Origin: Anabaena cylindrica PCC 7122
GTDB lineage: Bacteria > Cyanobacteriota > Cyanobacteriia > Cyanobacteriales > Nostocaceae
Assembly (NCBI RefSeq): GCF_000317695.1
Contig: NC_019771.1
Location: forward strand, 5,508,001 to 5,572,000
Length of the DNA: 64,000 nt
Reading direction: 5' to 3'
Shown here: one piece after another, positions 27,468 through 35,880 of the stretch
How the letters are laid out: each line of letters begins with the position of its first letter
Position numbering within the stretch: position 1 is the stretch's first letter
The notes under the pieces: generated by a model
The model's database searches: none
What the model saw: only the letters and a program-made list of their open reading frames with translations
What the model was told of the DNA's origin: nothing
Program-made: the position numbers and the translations under genes

Positions 27468-28175
27468 ATGCAAGAAAAATTGCAAAAATTTAACGTGCAA
27501 ATTAGTTATTCAATGCAGAATGCTGATGATATAAGCAGTGAAATTTCAGATTTAGTAGCTGATTATGATGGCACTCTCCAGGAACTAGCTTTTGATGGTG
27601 CGGAAGAATTAATAATAACACTGACATTCACTAACTCAAAAAAACTTATACCATTCATCACCCATTGTACACAAAAACTCAAATTAAAAATTACCGCCAT
27701 AGAAAAAGATGAAGAAATTCCTAGAAAAATTAAATTTCTTGAAGAAAAAATAAATAAGAGAATAGATTCATTTAAAGAAAGACGTATTCACAATAGGGAA
27801 AAAGCGATTAGAATTAAATTTATTTCATTAGCCATAGCATCTTTAACAACCATTTTATTAGGAATTAATGGACTAAATACCTCAAACAAGTTAATTTTTC
27901 AAAACATAGCTTTTAGTCTTAGTGCCATGACAACATTTTTAACTGTTTGGGATACATTTTTAAATCATAGAGGATTATGGATTAGATATACTGCTACTCT
28001 GAACGAATTATATGAGTTACGAGACAACCTAGAATATTTATGCACCGATGAGATGGAAAACATTGATAAAGAAAAGCTAGATAAGTTATATCAACAATAT
28101 CAAATTATTTTTGAAGAAACAAATAAAAATTGGACAGAACTTCGTAAAGAACAAAAGTCAACAGGTAATAGTTGA
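27468..28175 (+). CDS. SLATT-family (DUF4231-like) two-TM protein
   Basis: A 235-aa protein if the ATG at 27468 is used, chosen because TAAGG lies just upstream; an upstream TTG is possible. Residues about 1-80 form a mixed alpha/beta region. A charged helix then leads to two close TM helices at about 116-134 (IKFISLAIASLTTILLGI) and 144-161, followed by LWIRYTATLNELYELRDNL. The pair of TM helices with a following W.....L..L helix is the SLATT pattern. SLATT proteins are membrane effectors of nucleotide-signal and other conflict systems, thought to form pores. A dedicated cyclase or SLOG partner is absent nearby except for the Pycsar cyclase 2.4 kb upstream. It shares orientation and A/T-rich composition with the next three genes. 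Confidence 0.7.
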   Translation: MQEKLQKFNVQISYSMQNADDISSEISDLVADYDGTLQELAFDGAEELIITLTFTNSKKLIPFITHCTQKLKLKITAIEKDEEIPRKIKFLEEKINKRIDSFKERRIHNREKAIRIKFISLAIASLTTILLGINGLNTSNKLIFQNIAFSLSAMTTFLTVWDTFLNHRGLWIRYTATLNELYELRDNLEYLCTDEMENIDKEKLDKLYQQYQIIFEETNKNWTELRKEQKSTGNS

Positions 28176-28297
28176 CTAATGCCATCAAACTTGAAACATG
28201 GGGGCATTGAATTTCTGAATAGTTTTAATAATCGGTCTGTTTTTCTAGGACTGATAACATAAATTCTGATAATACCAATAAAGGTCATCGAAACTAT

Positions 28298-29083
28298 ATG
28301 TGCCTTCAAGATGCAATAAAAAACTTAGAGGATAATGATCAATTACCATTAGCCTTACCAATAGCCCATCTTACTTCTGCTAATTGGTTAAATCAGATCG
28401 CAGAAGAAAAAATGACTTTAAAACCTCAATATTGTAAAGTCTTTGAAAAAGATTTACTTTATTTTTCCTACGGTGGAATATTTCATCGTCCTTCACCTGG
28501 AAAACCCAGAGAGTTACCTATAGCTTTTATGTTTAGTCCAGAACTGTTACAGCATATTAATTATTATTATCCTTATGATACTGGAGCAGCAGCGTCAAGG
28601 AAATATGGTGAAAATTGGAGTAGTGAGCTAATTAATTTTCCTAAGTATTGTCTGAAAGGCGACTTCAATACACCCCGTAAGCTTGTAAGATACATTTATG
28701 GAAATAATCATCAATATTTAGAGGGAAATATTCAACAAATTACTAATTCTCTACCTAGTCCTTTACAAACAATTCGTGACTTTCTCAGCCTTGATTTAAC
28801 TTCTGAAGGAATTGATCATCGACAATGCTCAATTGAGTGTCAGACTGAAACTGTAGTTCCTTTAACTCAGTATTTATTATGGGTAGGTTGGCCACAAGAA
28901 CGTCTGAATGAATTTAAGAAATTGTGGCGTAATTCCATAACAGAAGATAGACCAATACAACTTCCTAAGATACAGACTTACAATTTTCATAGTAGATTTG
29001 ACCCTAAAGGAATTGCTGCTATATTGGAGGACAGAGCAAAAGAAGCTATTGTTGAAGACTATTGCCAATTTGATAATACATGA
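28298..29083 (+). CDS. Unrecognised protein, possibly ADP-ribosyltransferase-like
   Basis: A 261-aa soluble protein that I cannot place in a named family. Its N-terminal two-thirds show spaced motifs reminiscent of DarT-type ADP-ribosyltransferases: PIAHLTSANWLNQIAEEK (His24, like the hITh..NL..I start), LYFSYGGIFHRP (about 54-65), LPIAFMFSPELL, YPYDTGAA, and IECQTETVVPLTQYL (about 169-183), where Glu170 or Glu174 could be catalytic. The similarity is visual only. The next gene begins 21 bases after its stop and the chain ends in a Nudix gene, which would suit ADP-ribose chemistry. Alternative: a non-enzymatic specificity protein. It is A/T-rich, like its neighbours. Confidence 0.5.
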   Translation: MCLQDAIKNLEDNDQLPLALPIAHLTSANWLNQIAEEKMTLKPQYCKVFEKDLLYFSYGGIFHRPSPGKPRELPIAFMFSPELLQHINYYYPYDTGAAASRKYGENWSSELINFPKYCLKGDFNTPRKLVRYIYGNNHQYLEGNIQQITNSLPSPLQTIRDFLSLDLTSEGIDHRQCSIECQTETVVPLTQYLLWVGWPQERLNEFKKLWRNSITEDRPIQLPKIQTYNFHSRFDPKGIAAILEDRAKEAIVEDYCQFDNT

Positions 29084-29104
29084 AAAATATTTGATGAAAT
29101 AATT

Positions 29105-31264
29105 ATGAAGCTAATGGAAGAAGAATTTAAATTAATAGGACATGATTGTCCTCTAGCTTACTACCCATCATCAGTAGTACCTATTTTGCGCGATCAAAAA
29201 AATAATTTACGTGCTGCATACGTTAATTATGAAACATCCAAAATTGATGAATTAGTTTATCTTTATCAGGATGTTGATTTTGTTCTTTACGGAAGTAATT
29301 TGCATTTTAATTATTACAAGGATACTTCGCGTAAATATTTAAGTGAATTTGATCTAAGGAAGCATAAAATTTTTGCCTTCTCAGAATCGAAAATTATATT
29401 TTATAAATTTACAGAAGAAAGAGATTTTTTTAATGAAATTTTAGAAGATGGTAATTTTTCGGTGGATAATTTTTTTCTGAGGTTATCATTAGCAGAAGTT
29501 ACTAATAATGTTACTAAGATTCGTAAAGAATTAATTAGTTGTGGTCAGAACTTACAAGCAGACACACCAGAATTTTTCCCTGCATGGTATCAACAAAAAA
29601 AAGCAGAACTATCCAAACTATGGAATGAACAATTAAAACAAGACTTTCCTAATAATTGGGAAGATATGCTGAAAGATAAAAAAGTTAACCTGAATGTAAA
29701 CAATGAAATATCTCCTGAAAGACAAATACCTATGATTACTACCATCGGAAATTACGAATTTGAACGTTATGAAAAAAAAGATTTAGAAACTAACCATTTA
29801 ATGCCTCAATCTCTTGATAACCAGTGGATACCCAGCTATTTGCTCAATCAGATGAAAGAACGTAATTTGAGTTTTAGCGATATTCAAAATCAGGTTGAAC
29901 AAGATAAAAAGATGGAGTTCCGTCGGGCTTTAATCAATTCCCGACAACTAGTTATCAATCGTGCTGCTATTTACAACGAAAAAACAGTTTTTGAGTGCTA
30001 TGAAAACCCTGGAGAGGATCGTCAAGCTTTTAAGGCTTTTTTGAACAGCGGGACTATAGTACCTTTTTTATTTGCTGAAGAAAGTCCTATACAACCGCCT
30101 AAATTTACTACTAATACTTTTGAAGCTTGGACTCAACTTTGTCAAGAAGTTCGCCTCAAATGCTTACGACTTTCATGGAATGATAAAAAAAACAAGGAAT
30201 TGATTGATTTAAAACTTAGTCGTCGATTTCATGAATTTTGTAAAGGTATTGCTTCAGGAGATATTAATCAATATATCAGGGATTTGAATTTGCCAGAAGC
30301 AGCAGAAGAGCCTTTTATACAAAGATTGTTTGACTTAGAACAACACTGTGTTGATATATATCGTCAAAGTAGATCCTTAATTACTCGTGAAGAAATATAT
30401 AAACATTTTGTTACTGCTGACGGAAGTAACCCTGTTGATAAAAAGTATGATTTTAAAAAGCCATTTGCAGCAGAAATTAAACAATTAATTGATTTAAAAT
30501 ATAATGTTAATCTTCCAGATGCATTAGAAGGAATAGCATTAACACCTTTTGATTCTCTACCAAGGTCAGCATTACAGGAATTGGGATCAGCCCGAAAAAA
30601 TCGCAGTGAGCCAGAAAAAAATGCTGATGATTGGCTAAAGCTCTTGAAAGATTCTGCATTTGAGCGTTTACAGCAGGGACTGTATTTAGAATCTTTGCTT
30701 CAAGATGGTTATCTAGATTCTTTGGCATCTTTAAATCTGCAAGAAGTTCTAGAAGTTAGAACTACAGAAGAATGGCAAATTTATATGCAAAGTATGGATG
30801 ATTTACTCAGAAATCCTGACAAGTTTGAAGAAATGGCAGAACCTGTGTATCAAAACTATATAAATCTGAATAAACAAATGACAAATTTAGTTAAACTCAA
30901 ACGATCGCAAGAGAAAGTAGAACTTTGGACACCTGGTATTGAGTATATTTTAGAGATATCAGGGGTACAACTATTAGTAAAATGGTCTGATAAGGGAACT
31001 ACATACGCATTCAATGGGAAAGTTTCTTCTTTAGATGAAGACGATACAGTACCTTTTGTTGAAAAATTCAGAATTGCAGGTTCTGAAGCTAATCAAGCTG
31101 ATTTAAATATGACCATCGAGTTGAAGAAAGGTACTACACGCTCCCCTAGAGAACAATGGGAAGCGATGAAGCGCAAAATTCAAGAAATTCCGGGTTTTAG
31201 ACCAGAGCCTATTTTAGTAGGAAATGATGCTACATTCAATCTTTCAGGAGAAGAAGTCGCTTGA
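29105..31264 (+). CDS. Large unrecognised protein of the putative conflict operon
   Basis: A 719-aa soluble, mostly helical protein with no TM segment and no nucleotide-binding loop that I can find. Residues about 1-130 are alpha/beta (LAYYPSSVVPILRDQ, DVDFVLYGSNLHFNYY). About 220-330 has SLDNQWIPSYLLNQMKE and LVINRAAIYNEKTVF, and then GTIVPFLFAEESP. A helical middle follows, and the last ~110 residues are beta-rich (GIEYILEISGVQLLVKWSD). It lies 21 bases after the ART-like gene and its TGA overlaps the TTG of the Nudix gene by four bases (TTGA), so the three are almost surely co-translated. I do not recognise the family and assign no function. Horizontal origin is suggested by low G+C. Confidence 0.6.
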   Translation: MKLMEEEFKLIGHDCPLAYYPSSVVPILRDQKNNLRAAYVNYETSKIDELVYLYQDVDFVLYGSNLHFNYYKDTSRKYLSEFDLRKHKIFAFSESKIIFYKFTEERDFFNEILEDGNFSVDNFFLRLSLAEVTNNVTKIRKELISCGQNLQADTPEFFPAWYQQKKAELSKLWNEQLKQDFPNNWEDMLKDKKVNLNVNNEISPERQIPMITTIGNYEFERYEKKDLETNHLMPQSLDNQWIPSYLLNQMKERNLSFSDIQNQVEQDKKMEFRRALINSRQLVINRAAIYNEKTVFECYENPGEDRQAFKAFLNSGTIVPFLFAEESPIQPPKFTTNTFEAWTQLCQEVRLKCLRLSWNDKKNKELIDLKLSRRFHEFCKGIASGDINQYIRDLNLPEAAEEPFIQRLFDLEQHCVDIYRQSRSLITREEIYKHFVTADGSNPVDKKYDFKKPFAAEIKQLIDLKYNVNLPDALEGIALTPFDSLPRSALQELGSARKNRSEPEKNADDWLKLLKDSAFERLQQGLYLESLLQDGYLDSLASLNLQEVLEVRTTEEWQIYMQSMDDLLRNPDKFEEMAEPVYQNYINLNKQMTNLVKLKRSQEKVELWTPGIEYILEISGVQLLVKWSDKGTTYAFNGKVSSLDEDDTVPFVEKFRIAGSEANQADLNMTIELKKGTTRSPREQWEAMKRKIQEIPGFRPEPILVGNDATFNLSGEEVA

Positions 31265-31947
31265 ATACTTTAAAACAATACTTATCTCTCGCCATCAATT
31301 ATCCAGAAATGTTTGCTAATTTAGAAGGCGATGGATTACAAATAATCTTACAAGAAGAAGAAATTAGTCAAGTGGAATCTCTCGTCGGGCAGAGACTAGA
31401 AAAAAAGGGATTACCAATTGAATGGGCTAAAATTGGCATAGTTTATCAAGACCAATATTTATTAATTCTCAGGGATGCAGTACGTTTTCCTGGTGGACAG
31501 TTTGGTACTTACATACGTATTGTTGATCAGCCAAATAGCTCTCCTGGTGTGGCGATTATGCCAATTTATCAACAACAAATATTGCTTGTCCGTCACTTTC
31601 GCCATGCAACGCGCTCTTGGCATTTAGAAATACCGCGTGGATTTGGCGAAAAAGGTTTATCTAGTACAGAAAATGCTCGGCGAGAAATAATGGAAGAAAT
31701 TAGTGCTGAAATTTATTCTTTAGTTTCAATTGGGAAAATGCACCTCAATACAGGCATGACTTCCGAATGTGTTGATCTATATTTTGCAGAACTTAAATCT
31801 TTTGGTGAATTTGATATTAAAGAAGGAATTTCTAAATTGCTACCAATAGATGTATCAGAATTAGAAAGGATGATCTGTGAAAACGAAATTACAGATTCTT
31901 TTACAATTGCTGCATACACGCGAGCCAAGCTGCAAAATTTACTCTGA
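31261..31947 (+). CDS. Nudix hydrolase, ADP-ribose-pyrophosphatase-like
   Basis: A 228-aa protein with a C-terminal Nudix domain. The box spans about residues 123-150: LEIPRGFGEKG, then ARREIMEEISAE. The metal-binding core R141-E142...E145-E146 is intact, while the usual first Glu is Leu and the usual Gly after the EE is Ser, so the box is slightly degenerate. The EIPRGFGE lead-in resembles ADP-sugar pyrophosphatases. Residues 1-90 form an extra N-terminal domain. Translation probably starts at the TTG overlapping the previous stop (TTGA), which implies translational coupling. The likely role, removing ADP-ribose or another nucleotide product made by the operon, is inference. Confidence 0.78.
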   Translation: MNTLKQYLSLAINYPEMFANLEGDGLQIILQEEEISQVESLVGQRLEKKGLPIEWAKIGIVYQDQYLLILRDAVRFPGGQFGTYIRIVDQPNSSPGVAIMPIYQQQILLVRHFRHATRSWHLEIPRGFGEKGLSSTENARREIMEEISAEIYSLVSIGKMHLNTGMTSECVDLYFAELKSFGEFDIKEGISKLLPIDVSELERMICENEITDSFTIAAYTRAKLQNLL

Positions 31948-31977
31948 CGACTAATTCATAAAAAAATGGTATAACAA

Positions 31978-32784
31978 ATGAACGATTTTTGGAATACAAT
32001 TTTAGATTTTGCTGAAACTACTACTAACAAAGTGGGACAGCAATTAATGCAAGATTTTGGTAAAGTACAAGCGTCTCAAAAAGCTGATGGTAGTTTAGTT
32101 ACCCAAGCTGATAAATGGGCAGATCAAGAAATTCGAGATGCGATTATTTCCTCATTTTCAGGTTACGGTATTTTAAGCGAAGAAAGTGACCAAACTTTTC
32201 CAGACACAGAATGGTGTTGGGTAATAGATCCTTTAGATGGAACGACCAACTTTACAAGAGGAATTCCTATTTGGTCGATTTCTTTAGGCTTACTCTATCA
32301 AGGCATACCTATTTTTGGCTATGTTTACGCACCACCATTAAATCAAGCTTTTCACGGTTTTTGGCCTGGTAAATCGGGTTTAACAACACCAACGGGAGCA
32401 TTTCTGAATCATCACCCTATTCATACTAGTCAAGATGCTCCCAGTAAAAACCATTTTTTTAACCTTTGTTCCCGCAGTACGGGAATAATCCAACCAGGGT
32501 TTCCTTGTAAAATTCGGATGTTAGGAGTTGCTAGTTACAACTTTTTGACAGTCGCTACTGGTGCAGTTTTAGGAGGACTGGAAGCGACACCAAAAGTCTG
32601 GGATATTGCAGGTGCTTGGGTAATAGTTCAAGCTGCTGGTGGTAGTTGGATATCACTCAATTCTGAGTCATTTCCATTATCGCCTGGAACAGATTATAGC
32701 GATCGCTCTTTTCCTAGTCTAGTTCTGAGCAGTTCAGAGTTAGCACCAGTATTTACACCATTTCTAGAAGGTGTAAAATTTTAA
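31978..32784 (+). CDS. Inositol-monophosphatase-family phosphatase
   Basis: A 268-aa Mg/Li-type sugar-phosphate phosphatase. Motifs visible are ILSEES (Glu of site 1), VIDPLDGTTNF (the diagnostic WIDPLDGT motif) and WDIAGAWVIVQAAGG (motif 2). Members dephosphorylate inositol phosphate, 3'-phosphoadenosine phosphates or related sugars, and I cannot choose among them. The gene starts 30 bases after the Nudix gene but has the base composition of the core genome, so it may be the native neighbour and not part of the conflict operon. Confidence 0.92.
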   Translation: MNDFWNTILDFAETTTNKVGQQLMQDFGKVQASQKADGSLVTQADKWADQEIRDAIISSFSGYGILSEESDQTFPDTEWCWVIDPLDGTTNFTRGIPIWSISLGLLYQGIPIFGYVYAPPLNQAFHGFWPGKSGLTTPTGAFLNHHPIHTSQDAPSKNHFFNLCSRSTGIIQPGFPCKIRMLGVASYNFLTVATGAVLGGLEATPKVWDIAGAWVIVQAAGGSWISLNSESFPLSPGTDYSDRSFPSLVLSSSELAPVFTPFLEGVKF

Positions 32785-32866
32785 CCGATTCCCACCGCTA
32801 TATCTATCAGGTTTAGCGGGGAATTCCCCATAAAAAACTATATATTAGGACTAGTTTAGGACAACA

Positions 32867-33820
32867 ATGAAAGGACTTTGGCTAGAAAATAACCAGTTGC
32901 AACTCAGAACAGATATTCCTATCCCTAAACCACCAGAGGGAGAGGCTTTAGTGCGCGTTTTATGTGCGGGGATTTGTAACACAGACTTAGAATTACTTAG
33001 AGGTTATTATCCCTATACTGGCATTATCGGCCATGAATTTGTCGGTGTTGTAGAACAAGGTGCAGACAACTTAATTAATAAAAGAGTTGTCGGTGAAATC
33101 AATGCTGTTTGTGGTTATTGTCGGTTTTGTCGTCGGGGACAACCCACACATTGTGAAAATCGCACGGTTTTAGGTATTGTCAACCGTAATGGTGCTTTTG
33201 CTGAGTACCTTTGTTTACCTGTTGAAAACTTGCATCCAGTCCCGGAAAATGTCTCAACTGAAGCTGCAACTTTCACCGAACCCATAGCCGCAGCATTGGA
33301 AATTCAACAGCAAGTGCAATTATGTGGAGATGATCGAGTGTTAGTGGTGGGAGATGGTAAATTAGGGCAATTAGTAGCCCAGACACTAGCCTTAACAGGT
33401 TGCAATTTGTTAGTAGTGGGACGACACAGAGAGAAATTGGTTAATTTAGAAGCACGGGGGATAAAAACTAGTTTAGTAGATGCTGTGACAGATAGAGCTT
33501 TTGATATCTCCATTGATTGTACAGGAAATCCAGAAGGATTTGCGATCGCTCGTCGGGCTTTACGTCCTCGTGGCACACTAGTACTAAAAAGTACCTATGC
33601 AGGCAATCTTAGCCTAGATGCTTCCTCATTGGTGGTAGATGAAATTACCCTCATAGGTTCTCGTTGTGGCCCCTTTACCCCAGCATTAGAGTTATTAGCA
33701 ACAAAACAAGTGGATGTAGAACCACTAATTAATGCTTATTATCCCCTAAATGAAGGTTTAGCTGCTATTGAAAAAGCGCAAACTAAAGGAGTTTTAAAGA
33801 TACTATTAGAAATAAATTAG
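32867..33820 (+). CDS. Zinc-dependent MDR (alcohol dehydrogenase-like) oxidoreductase
   Basis: A 317-aa medium-chain dehydrogenase/reductase, shorter than the usual ~340-350. The catalytic zinc ligand Cys37 is in AGICNTD and His56-Glu57 in GHEFVGVV. Four structural-zinc cysteines (C82, C85, C88, C96) lie in AVCGYCRFCRRGQPTHC. The Rossmann motif reads VVGDGKLGQLVAQ. The substrate is not evident; threonine/sorbitol-type dehydrogenases are the closest by feel. It lies 82 bases after the phosphatase, and is convergent with the protoglobin gene with a 17-base gap. Confidence 0.9.
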   Translation: MKGLWLENNQLQLRTDIPIPKPPEGEALVRVLCAGICNTDLELLRGYYPYTGIIGHEFVGVVEQGADNLINKRVVGEINAVCGYCRFCRRGQPTHCENRTVLGIVNRNGAFAEYLCLPVENLHPVPENVSTEAATFTEPIAAALEIQQQVQLCGDDRVLVVGDGKLGQLVAQTLALTGCNLLVVGRHREKLVNLEARGIKTSLVDAVTDRAFDISIDCTGNPEGFAIARRALRPRGTLVLKSTYAGNLSLDASSLVVDEITLIGSRCGPFTPALELLATKQVDVEPLINAYYPLNEGLAAIEKAQTKGVLKILLEIN

Positions 33821-33837
33821 CAAATCAAAAAATCAAA

Positions 33838-34386
33838 TTACATAGATTCTGCACCATGAGTAACTAGACGTTTAAATAAAACTGCTGACCAACCAGTTTC
33901 TCTGAGAACAGCAGATGTAGAAACTTCCACATAAGACTGTTCAATAAAAGCTAAATCAATCATGCAAATTTTCCCTAAAGCCTCTTTTAATTCCTCTGAT
34001 TTTCCTTCTAGTTTGAGTTTTTTACCTACTTCATGAACTACTGTGGCCATAGCTGGAACTAGGTGCTGGGGTTGAATTCCTATCTTGACATGAACAATAC
34101 CAATTTGCCAACGACTTTTAGAATAGCCAATACCCCAATCATCTATTCCTGTAAACATTTCATGAAACCAATGAATAAATGTTTCTCGGAGACGATGAAT
34201 TCTTCCTTCAGTTGCATTTAAAATAGCATTCATTTCTTCATCACGTCCCAGATAACTATAGAAATGATCTGCCATTTCTGATGCAATTTCTAGCCCCCAA
34301 TCTGCATTTGATGTAAGAATAGATTTATCTTCAGGGGTGAAACTAAATCGGTTTTCCAGCTTGTTCATAAAAGCGAGAGTATCCAT
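33838..34386 (-). CDS. Single-domain protoglobin
   Basis: A 182-aa protein made of one globin-coupled-sensor/protoglobin domain, with no attached output module. The family signature WQIGIVHVKIGIQPQHLVP contains the likely proximal haem ligand His99. Other features are RFSFTPEDKSIL at the start and FIHWFHEMFTG in the middle. It is expected to bind haem and O2/NO/CO in the cytosol. Stand-alone protoglobins may be oxygen sensors for a partner in trans or NO-handling proteins. No kinase or cyclase is adjacent. Confidence 0.9.
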   Translation of the reverse strand: MDTLAFMNKLENRFSFTPEDKSILTSNADWGLEIASEMADHFYSYLGRDEEMNAILNATEGRIHRLRETFIHWFHEMFTGIDDWGIGYSKSRWQIGIVHVKIGIQPQHLVPAMATVVHEVGKKLKLEGKSEELKEALGKICMIDLAFIEQSYVEVSTSAVLRETGWSAVLFKRLVTHGAESM

Positions 34387-34757
34387 AGCGGCAAGTAATC
34401 CCTATTTTTTAAATAAATTCCAGGTAAAAACTGACTGTGTAATAATAAAATGTCAAAATATAGCACCACAGCCTGACGCATTCAGAGCCTGACGCATTCA
34501 GAGTAAAATTGGTTTTTTAGTATCAAGTTCTATCTTGCTTCAATTTAGTTGGCAAATTTGAGGAACTTGTGAGGATGGAAACAATTGCTACAAATTCCTG
34601 TGGTGTACCTGGGGAAAATCAACTACTTGTTTGTTCATACTGACAGAAATGGCTAATGTCTCCCTTAAGGGTTACAGGATTTTTTGGACATTATTGTCAG
34701 CTACGTAGGTTGTTTTAGTGATAGGGTATTGGTCTCTATCTAGCTACCACCCATCCT
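34387..34757. other. Intergenic region with a 16-bp tandem duplication
   Basis: About 370 bases without a gene. GCCTGACGCATTCAGA occurs twice in tandem at 34471-34502. Near 34661 a CTCCCTTAAGGG palindrome is followed by GGATTTTTTGG. It should hold the protoglobin promoter. Nothing else is recognised. Confidence 0.6.
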
Positions 34758-35407
34758 TCATACTTTATCTCTATACCAATTAGCTGCGTCTGACAAATCA
34801 TCAGCAAACATTTCAGCCAGACTATTCCACACTATAAGCTCTGAATTCCCAAAATATATTTTCTCAGGTCTTTCGTCATCGTAAAAGCGAAAAACAGGAG
34901 AAGTGGCTTGTTGTATCTCGTTTCCTATGATCGCCCAAGTACACTCTTCAAATGATACCAGTGGAAATAGCTTAGGCTGCACTTCATACCCACTTCGGTA
35001 AAAATGTTGACAAAAATTTCTATAGTCTTTCATTGCCCGATCTAGAGGCATCCAATCAGAATCCCCATTTATGAAAAAAAAGTAGTTATTATAGGACTCC
35101 CAGTCTCTATCTTTACCGATTGGCAAAACTCCATTTCCTCGCTGATATAGCTCATAAAGCTCAACTGGTAACTTGTAAGGATAATCTATAAGGATGGCAT
35201 CTATTGTATCAATATTTAATCGGGGTGAGGGTAATCTAACACGAGCGTATTGATTGAGTTCGCTAATTCGTTCTGGAGAAAAGTCTTTCTGTTTTTTTCT
35301 TCTGGCAGCAGCAAGTTGTCAAACTTACTAATTAACCAAAGACAGCTAGGGCGAGAATCATGTTCTGCCGCGATCGCAATTTGATCAATTACATCATTCA
35401 TAGACAT
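34758..35407 (-). pseudogene. SMI1/KNR4 (SUKH-like) gene with a single-base frameshift at an A7 run
   Basis: Two frames together make one SMI1/KNR4-like protein. The first runs from ATG 35407 through DNLLLPEEK and ends at a stop near 35219. The second continues as KQKDFSPERISELNQYARV, then DYPYKLPVELYELYQRGNG and VLPIG, to the stop at 34758. The P-x-ELYELY..GNG pattern and the C-terminal VWNSLAEMFADDL are typical of SUKH proteins, which are often immunity proteins against contact-dependent or phage toxins. Adding one A to the A7 run (T7 at 35292-35298 on the plus strand) restores a single frame of 216 residues. It may be an inactive gene, a sequencing error, or a gene read by polymerase slippage. 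Confidence 0.75.
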
Positions 35408-35517
35408 GGAATAAACTTACCTGCTAAGAGGGTATTTGAAAAGTTTCGGATGGTGTTTTAGACACTCAATGATAGCTTGCGTGGCGGAGCCATTCCCCCC
35501 TAACCCCTCTTGTTAAG

Positions 35518-35677
35518 GCTACGGTGTACACACAATCTTAGCCAGAGTAAGTTTCGCGCCATGAAAACAGGATTTAACCGGAAATCCAGTTCCCATCCAC
35601 GAAACAGCGGGGAGGGGCTAGGGGTGGGGTTTTATGGCGACCAAAGAGCATTTCCTCACTTGTGTGTACATCGTAGC
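35518..35677. mobile_element. 160-bp MITE with 18-bp terminal inverted repeats and 8-bp target duplication
   Basis: The left end GCTACGGTGTACACACAA (35518-35535) and the inverted right end (35660-35677) match at 17 of 18 positions. Both ends are flanked by the direct repeat TTGTTAAG (35510-35517 and 35678-35685), an 8-bp target-site duplication. There is no transposase inside. The interior has the GGGGAGGGGCTAGGGGTGGGG stretch common in Nostocales repeats. The intact duplication implies a fairly recent insertion. The mobilising family is not identifiable here; several families make 8-bp duplications. Confidence 0.9.
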
Positions 35678-35880
35678 TTGTTAAGGGGGGAATTAGAGTC
35701 AAAGTCCTCCTTTTTAAGGAGGATTTTAGGAGGATCTAAAGTTTTTAATACATCACTAACCACTTTTCAAACATCCTCTTAGGGTTATATGAATTTATTT
35801 GTCAAATTTTATTCATATAAATTGAATTTTCAAAACATATCAACATCCTGTAAATCCTGATTCTGACAAAAATATCATCA

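Noticed and set aside
31978..32784. Phosphatase considered as the fifth gene of the conflict operon
   Set aside because: The gap is small (30 bases), but base composition and family are typical of the core genome. Kept as a neighbour only.
35510..35782. 90-aa plus-strand frame
   Set aside because: It begins inside the target duplication and is mostly MITE sequence, so it is not a gene.
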